Positions 27,901 through 36,900 of a stretch of 64,000 bases of DNA are shown piece by piece; position 1 is the stretch's first letter; every line of letters begins with the position of its first letter. Location of the stretch: NCBI GenBank assembly GCA_916610825.1, contig OU744449.1, positions 8,514,243 through 8,578,242 on the forward strand, in the 5' to 3' direction. Origin of the DNA: Haliclystus octoradiatus. Taxonomy: Eukaryota; Cnidaria; Staurozoa; Stauromedusae; Haliclystidae. The notes below the pieces were generated by a model. It saw only the letters and a program-made list of their open reading frames with translations, was not told the DNA's origin and ran no database searches. The position numbers and the translations under genes were made by a program.

Positions 27901-30900
27901 TCACAAAACTTAAACGACACAGCCTCCAACAATATCTCGAAACATCTTCAAAGACTGAACCCTCAAAATTTCACCGTAACCTACAAAAAATCACTGGTAT
28001 TGGGAAAAACAAATCTGCTAATGTAGCTAATTTATTGGAAAACAATTGCTTAATAACCTCCGCTAAAGAAAAAGCACAAATAATAGGAACTTATTTTAAA
28101 AAATGCATACCACCTACTCCAAACTGGACTGCCGACTATCTCAAAAATCACCCAAGCATACATCAAATCATGAATCGCTCCTGCACTTCCTTCTGTTTTA
28201 AATACACATCAGACAATGAAGTAAATAACATTATCAAAAGGTTCAGAACTAATAAGGCAACTGGGGCCGATAACATATCCGTAAGCTTCCTCAAAACTAT
28301 CCTACCTAGCCTCACCTCTCCTATTACCGATCTATTCAATCACTTAATAACAATAAATGAAATACCAAAAGCCTGGAAACATGGCATAGTCTCACCAATA
28401 TACAAAAAAACGATCCATCAAATAAAGAAAATTATCGACCAATTACCATCCTCACTCATATCTCCAAAGCATTCGAGAAAATCTTAGCAAATCAACTCCA
28501 GAATCACTTCAAACCAATTTTCCCACCTGATATGTTTGGCTTTGTACATAGTCATAGTGCTGAAATGGCCCTCATGAAACTCAAACAAGATTGTAGAACA
28601 GCCATCAACAAAAAACAAACTACTGCAATCGTCTCCCTCGATCTCTCCAAGGCATTTGATATGGTACACCATAAACTTCTGATGGAAAAATTGAGAGCTT
28701 ACGGTGTAAATCCATCAAGTTGTAACTTAATCAACAATTACCTAAGTGGAAGAACACAATCTATCAGAGTTGAAAGTCAGACTTCCTCACCCTTCTCCTG
28801 CCCTCGGGGAGTCCCACAAGGGTCGATAATATCACCACTACTATTTAATATCTACGTAGCAGACTTTTCATTTCTACCAATAACCTCTTCCATCATACGA
28901 TACGCAGATGATACAACGCTATACTATTCCTCCAACCACAAAAACACTGCTGTCCAACACCTCAACAAAGACTTGGAAAAGGTGCACCAATGGTTCCAGC
29001 TGAATTGTCTAAAACTGAACCCCTCAAAAAATCAATGCCTACTAATCACTCACATTCCAGAACCCGACATTCACGTTACGAGCGCAAATCTTCTAAGTAC
29101 TAATCAAATACATAACAAAGACATTACAATCGATGATGTAACCTTACCTTGGCTCAATATAATAAAGATACTCGGTGCTCACATTGACAGTAGATTAAAC
29201 ATGAGATGTCATCTTCGCAATTGCATCAGAAAAGCCAATCTCTCCCTATATCAAATCAAACAGGTTAAGAAATCCCTAAACCCACACCTTGCCAATACAC
29301 TTTACAAGACATACATCCGTCCTCACCTAGAACATTGTAGCCTACTTCTTCTTGGAATTAATCAAACGGATAGACTAAAATTAGAAAGAATTCAAGAAAA
29401 ATCACTAAAACACCTAACACGACCCAATACTGGTAAAGAATATCGTCTTCCATCTCTACACGTCAGAAGAATAGTAAAATTAACCAATATGATCCACAAA
29501 ACACTCATAACAGAAACTCCAAAACTTTTACACTCCCTCTTCAAGATATCCAACACTAAATATACGTCATCTTGCCGTCCAAACAAACTCATCCCACCCA
29601 TTTGCAGAACAACCCTGATGAAATGGTCGATTGTAGCAGTAGGTACTAGAGTCTGGAACTTTATCCCGGAAGTAATACGTGGGGAAGCAATAAGAACATT
29701 CAAAGAGTCAACTCTTGCGTATTTGACATCCCTGGAATGGAAAATAAATTATTGGTTTATGTCAATCAGCTGTCGATAGTTAGATTATAATATTATATAT
29801 ATCAAAAACACTAGTATTCTCCTCATAAATATAATAAAATTAGCATAATTATGGAACTTGTCTCATTCAAAAAACGAAAAAAAACGAAAAAAAACGAAAA
29901 AAAAACGAAAAAAAAACGAAAAAAATAAAAAAAATAACAAAAATAACAAAATAATAAAAGAAAAATAAAAATTGTATTATATTATTAATACTATTATCCT
30001 TATCATTATTTCTACTAATTTACAATATTATAATTAATAACTTACTTTTAAATTCGTATCAATGTATAAACGAGCATTTGCTCATTTTGGTTACGAATCG
30101 AAATAAAATTATACACACACAAACACCTCGAAAATGTACGGCACATATAAAATGCAAGCCTTCGCGGCCGACGCCCAGGGTACTGTCGCTTCTCTCAAGA
30201 AAGATTGCTTCGTAATAAAGGGGAATATCGAAGCGACTATTTGATTGATGATTCTGTGTAATGTTCCCTGATAATGAGGCTACTATAACGCAACATTAAA
30301 TTTCAATTAAAATGAAAATTAAAATTAGAATTTTCGGACATTGAAATTCTCGCAAACAAAACGTGATAATACCGATAATCATTTGTGACGAAATAAGGAC
30401 TTGTGAATTGTCAAATGTTACCAAATGATAAGAAAGTAATTCCATACTAAAAACATTACTCAGGCTGATCATGTCCAAAATGCCCTAGCTGAAAGTAATG
30501 TAACAGATAATTCGATCTGCTGCCTTGGAGGGCTTTTGTCATGAAGCTGTTCAACTTTTGAGAATCTATTTCGTTCTTGCTTGGCTCGTTTTAGACGCAA
30601 AATTCAAACGAAGCCTGTAAAAAGCGTTTCGAGTTGGATTAAGGTTGGATTTATCCGAATAATGAAGTTTGGAATCATTCACAGCCGTAAAATCAGAGGA
30701 GTTCAACGAAATGAGGTCATTTTCTTGGCAATATTTGCTTACAAATACACATAATAGCGCTATTATTATGAAAGAAATAGTATAAATTGTGCTAAATAAT
30801 CAGCTGTATAGATTTCTTCTAATTTCCGTTGGAATATGAAGTAGCTGCAGTACAGTTACACAATATGTGCTTGAAATGTTTATATCCTTTTTGGTATATA

Positions 30901-33900
30901 TTTATAATAAAACTGACTAAAATATCCATTCTCTTTATAATAAGTCGCGTCTGGTGCTCGTCATTCAATTTGTCGCGGCTAATAGGGTAATAATTAATAT
31001 AAACAATAGCGTAGGGATCATAGAATAGAGGGAAATGATGCTTTTCATGGATTTGTTTCGTTATTTCATATTTAACACATTTACCTCAATATTTAATATT
31101 AGAAAAGTCGAAAATATGTTACACGAGGTCGCTATATAATATAAGTTAGGTGATAATCAGGTTTTTACAAAGAAACATATCAAGAGAGTTCGCAGTTGAC
31201 AATATTTTGCAGCTTGACATTTTCAAACAGCAACCAAATTATATACCTATCACTATTACATATATCATAATTTTTCATCATCTTCTTGCTGCGTAGACGG
31301 AAGTTGATCGCATCATGTAATGCGCGTGAACAATACCGAACAGAATATGCGATAATTTCGATCGAGGAAATGGCGTTCAAGCACCGGAAGTAGTTCCTAG
31401 TTCGAAAACAACACTGAACAAAGCACAAGTTTAATAAGCACATGCAGAAAACCTTTCTCGGAATTGATAGCTCCATTTTCATAGAAATACAAGGTATGTT
31501 ATTAATATGGCAAGTAAATGCAGGAGAATATTTTGAATTGCTTTCCAGTAATAATTAAAAAGCGGAGAAAGGTCATTTCGAAGTAATTACTATCCAATGT
31601 CAGCAATAAACATAAAAGCAACACAATAGCAATTCCACATCAGAAACGCTGTACTGTTCCTAAATGAATTGCAGTAGCTACATTCAGTTATTTTTAGTAA
31701 TGGCTGTATCATCTAGTAATTCTGATGAAATAGAGCAGTTTCGAAATTAAAACTTTCCAAACTTCGCAAATATTGTGATTCGACTGAACTTTTTCACACC
31801 TTGAAATGATTAATGACGCGTATTGAGCTGACAAGGACCTGGGACAAATAGGCTAACCAGTTCACATATTTCGGCAACGTTAAAGCTGTTTCTATTCGTA
31901 TTAAGCAAGCTCAAAAAGATACGTGGGATAAACAGCATTGGCCTGTACAGAGACGACGGACTAGCTGTTCTAGAAAGAAAGCCAGGACGGCAAACAGAAA
32001 GCATTAAGAAGAGAATAATTAGAACCTTTGAAGAGCTTGGGATAAAGATAACGATCGACACTAATCTAAAAACTACTAATTTTCTGACTCTCATTCTATA
32101 ATTCGGAATGTCATTATTTATTTTACATGGTCTGCATCCTTTCAAAAGGAGGGAAAAGGTATCAGCTCATGCTACAAATGTGTTACATATTGTATTGCAT
32201 GAACAAAATGTTATAATGGTTAGTCAGATATGACACTATGAACAAACTAAATTGGAATATTTATGCAATTGAATAGAAGAAGAAAGTAAAATTTTCAAAC
32301 GTTTTAATTTAATTTGAACTGGTTACTCTAGCCTTCTGATCCTACACCGTAACACCATCCTACCATAGTGAAAGATTGCAACTTTTATCAAACCCTGTTT
32401 AAAGCAGAGCCATCTATTTATAAGAGTTGGGACACTCTTTCATCTGCTTCTCTTGGCTCCAATTGGACAGATGTCAGTCATGTGATTTTATGGACGCCAT
32501 TTTCGTTCCGTCAAACCCAGGCTTGCGAATTTTGAACAAAGTGCCCGAAAATATTATCATGAATTCGAAAACAATTTTGTTCAAAAGCAAAACCACGTTT
32601 TCAATAGAACAAAAATGGGGATTTTGACCTCAAAAAGTTGCGTGTCTTAGAAATATATGTCTCTGGTTTGAAGGCATATACATGTACAGGTATATATCCT
32701 TCCATCATTCCTTGCTGGTCATCATCTTCTGTATTCATTTCACTTTTCTATCTGCACGCTCAGGTAACTGGTTTTGATAGTGTAGACGATGAAAGCAAAC
32801 TAGAACCAGTCAAGTTTACACGTAAATGTCCCAAACCACAAGATTGGAAAATGGAATCTAATCCACCCTATGCATACTATCTTTATTACATGTACTCAAA
32901 CATGGTTGTTTTCAATCACATCAGAAAGTAAGTTAGAAATTATATAAATATTGTTGTTTTTATTAATGTATGACGGCAGATCAACCTCTATATGTTGTCA
33001 CAGTGCAACAACATGCAGTGTAATACTGCTCTTTGATAATGTAATTTCCACTGGATCATTGAATATCAAGGGTAGTGATAAGATTTCCGAGAACAAAGCT
33101 CTACCCCCACTTTCACATAAATCGCAACAAATGCCTGAGTAGTGAGTACAGACTGTTACAGGATGTTAGCCCATCCCCATCTTCACCATTTTCAATCCCA
33201 ATGCCAAACTGTGGGTTTCCACATCCTTGCCATCAATTCTTTGGCATCTACCTCTTTCAGATGGTGGCAAGTTGATTGGCAGACTCTTGAATTCAGGTTT
33301 CGGTAAAGAAAGATTGTATAAGTATTGTACGTATACAACCAGATCAAAGAACTCGCTTTGTCTTGCATGCTGACTGCATTGTATGAAAAAGTTGTCTTTC
33401 TTGTATCATATTCGAACAATAAATTTTGTCAGGTATCTCTGATTTCAACGATTTTAAGGCAGCTTTTCGTGTGATGTTTATTCAACTGAATCAATCCTAC
33501 ATGTAGACATGCATGTTTATCAGCCTTAAGTGACAAACGAGTGACAAACGAGATAGATTAACTCTTATATTATTTAGAATTTTGCATCTGACGTGCTAGC
33601 ATAATACTAAGAGATGATTGCACTAGTTTTGTTTCAAGTCCACATTTATTCGTAATGTTTATATAAGTAACTGCTTTGTTCTGCTTTGAATGTTTATAAA
33701 GTTATATTTCTTCGTTGAATGCTAAATATATTGCTTTTATTGTAGAGAACGAGGATTCAACACATTCACATTGAGACCACATTGCGGTGAAGCAGGAGCA
33801 GTGCATCCTCTCGTTGCAGCATTTATGCTAACAAAAAACGTCTCACATGGTTTAATGCTGCGTAAAATACCAGGAGCTCTTCAATACCTCTATCACCTAG

Positions 33901-36900
33901 CACATATCGATATTGCAATGTAACCACTTAGCTACAACTCATTATTTTTAAATTACCATCGTAATCCTTTTCCTGTGTTCATGGCTAGGGGATTACTTGT
34001 ATCCATCTCAACAGATGACCCATTACAATTTCATTACACCAAAGAACACCTAATGGAGGAATACAGTATTGCTGCACAAGTATGGAAACTGAGCTCAACT
34101 GACATGTATGAATTATCAAGGAATAGTGTAAACATGTATGGTTTTGAAGATATTGTTAAAGAATATTGGTTGGGTGAACAGTTTCATAAAGAAGGCTATG
34201 AAGGAAATGATATTTCTAAATCAAATGTGCCTGATATTCATATGACGTATCGTCATGAAACGATTCTGGAAGAATGAAAGATTATATGTGGCGCTGCAGA
34301 AGAATCCGACGCATCAGAGATCAATTTGAGGCTTTATTCTATCAATACCTGAAGAATAACTTATTTTCGTATTATTATGAAAAGAGAGAATTAGATAAAC
34401 ATACTGCTAAATACATCTTATCATAATTTACAGCCAAAACAGTTTGCGACATTTTCTCAACTCTTCTAACATTTTCAAAAGTCGATTTTATTTAATCTGC
34501 TTATATGTATTAGATTTTCAGTTTTTATAACGGAGATTTCTTTTGCTTTGATTTGTTTTGTTTTGTTTGTTTTGATTTATTCGATTTAATTTTTTATAGT
34601 ATACTATTTTATTGAATTTGATTTTTTTTGTTTGATCTGTTTTTATATCATTTGATTGGATTGATTTTGATTTCATTCGACTTTTTTATAATTATCATTC
34701 AACATGAGCTCGAGCGTAGCGGAGCTATTTTTCCGTTACGTTTCTGCTTAAAATGATATTGAGCAACTTTTTGCTTACGTGCCCCACGGTTTTAATCAAG
34801 CGATAGGCATCTCTTTGCTGGTCAATAGCGCGTTTGAATATTGATAGATCCTTCAAAAATATTGTAAAATAAAATATTTCATCATCTAATATAATGAAAG
34901 CCTTCTTTTCTCACCTGTTTCTTCAGAACTTGGCTGCATTGATAAATCTTCATGATTTAGAATATATAAAATTACTTCACCATCCTCATTTTTTAAAGGT
35001 GCAACAAGTACAGAACAAAGTAGCTGCGTCCCTATAGTAATAGAGGACAGAAATTAGGTAATATTAACATAATATATGTAATTATTTTGTTTATGAGAAG
35101 AATCATAATTATAATTTTAATGATTCAAATAGTGTTATTATTAGAAACTATGGCAACTATGTTTCTAGATTATTTTATTCTAAACGATAACATGTTAAGC
35201 CCCGGACAGATGAGGCCAACATGTTCACAATATCAAAGAGAACAACAGAATTTTGGCAAATTTTTTGATCATGTCCAAAGTGACAGCAATAAAAATCCAA
35301 CTCCAAAATTTGTTGAATTTTGTTGCCTGCTGGCTTGCTGTCAGTACAAATTGAGGGTTCATGAACTGTCGTAGTTGTGTCTTCCATCTTATAGAAAACA
35401 TCGTATAGATCACGAGAAAACATTTTTGCAAAAAGCTCGTGCCAAACTGTTATCACTACGTAGTTAACTAAAATCATTACGTAATCATTGACCAATCGTA
35501 GATACGTTTTTTCATTCTTTGAAATTCAATAATACAAATGTTGAAAATGATGGCTGGGTTGGCCAAATGAAGCCAACATTTTCAGAATTTGTTGAAGTTT
35601 TTTGGCTGCGGTATGGAAGGCAGCATTTTTCTAGCATTTTTCTAGCACAACATTGATTGCTGGTCAAATGCTGGATTGGGTGACCAAATGAAGCCCACAT
35701 TTTGCCAACATTTTATGACAATTTCTCACTATTCTGTGACAATGCTGGCATGGGTGACCAAATGAACATCGATGTTGAGAATTGCTGGCAAAAAGCTGGC
35801 TCTATTTGGTCGGAGCTTTAAATCAAAGCTCATATGTTCGGAGCTTTCTACAAACACCAGCCTATTATTGAAACGAAATTTTTCGTTGGTGTTATGTTTG
35901 TTCGTTTGGTAGGTTTGCCGAAGAGAACATTCTGTTCTGTTTAATCTTCGTCAGACAAATTTGTTTACGACTAGGAGTCGAAAACGTTTGGATGTTCTGC
36001 GGAAGCAGTGGAAGCTTGAAGACCATGGCGTCTCATGTTATTCTCGCCTCTGCTCTGTGATGAGAATTTTTTCTAGTGGTGGATTAAAGCTTAAATTTAT
36101 GTAAACTTTTTGAGCTAATTCTGACACGATATTATTATTTACAGCCTTCGATCCACAACGATGGCAACCATCGCAGTTTTCCGTTTTCTCAAATGCATGA
36201 ACTGCTAAAATTTTATCTAGATGCATTGCCGAATACAACATTTGAAGTTGATCGCTTTTAATATTTCAAACATAAATTTTGGACTTTCAAATTTTCGGTG
36301 GCATTGACAGTAAATATAGGAACAGGATCATATTTCCAAATTAGGAGCGATCTCAGTGACAGGATATTTGTTGAACTTTTTCAAATGTTCTATTGGCGCC
36401 CTGTCAATGTTCGACGACAGAACACAGAATATTCATGGAAATGTTCGGTGGGAAATGTTCTCCCGTTTGGCCCGAGCATTACAATGAGCTTTAGAATGTT
36501 CTTAATTTTCCATTATCCGAACCTCCATGTTCTATTAAATTGCTTTGTTATAAAAACGTACGTACTTATATTAGCTCAATTTTCACTGGTAATCAATATC
36601 AATGATATATCAATCAATCAATCAATTTATTTATTTATTTTACCTCAAATTCTACATTCACAAAAAAAATTCCGAAAAAGAAAAAAAATTGTGAAGTTGC
36701 CAAAGGCATGTTTTACAGAATGTCGAGCAATGCATATATGTAAATAATGTAGTTTAAGTTTTGTATATATGTAAATAATGTAGTTTAAGTTATGTATATA
36801 TGTATTTGATATTATGCTATTGTTATTGCTAAAAGTTAATTAAAAAATGTACTGTACATTTCTACCAAATTCTTAGATGATAGCCAAGCTTTAAATAAAT

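Larger units (their letters stand above)
19836..34914 (-). other. ERG intron 3 (about 15 kb)
   Basis: The longest intron. Contents in window order: hairpin element 20355-20560; AT-rich DNA to 24.9 kb with short direct repeats near 23.53-23.76 kb; hairpin element 24939-25128; LINE 25790-30120; a reverse transcriptase scrap 31813-32100; AMP deaminase exons 32764-34277. The stretches 20560-24930 and 30130-31800 show no gene I can support. Confidence 0.75.

Noticed and set aside
28404..28411. Programmed -1 frameshift at the A7 run
   Set aside because: The heptamer AAAAAAC is not in the zero frame needed for the standard X-XXY-YYZ slip, and LINE RTs of this type need no shift here. A lost base is simpler.
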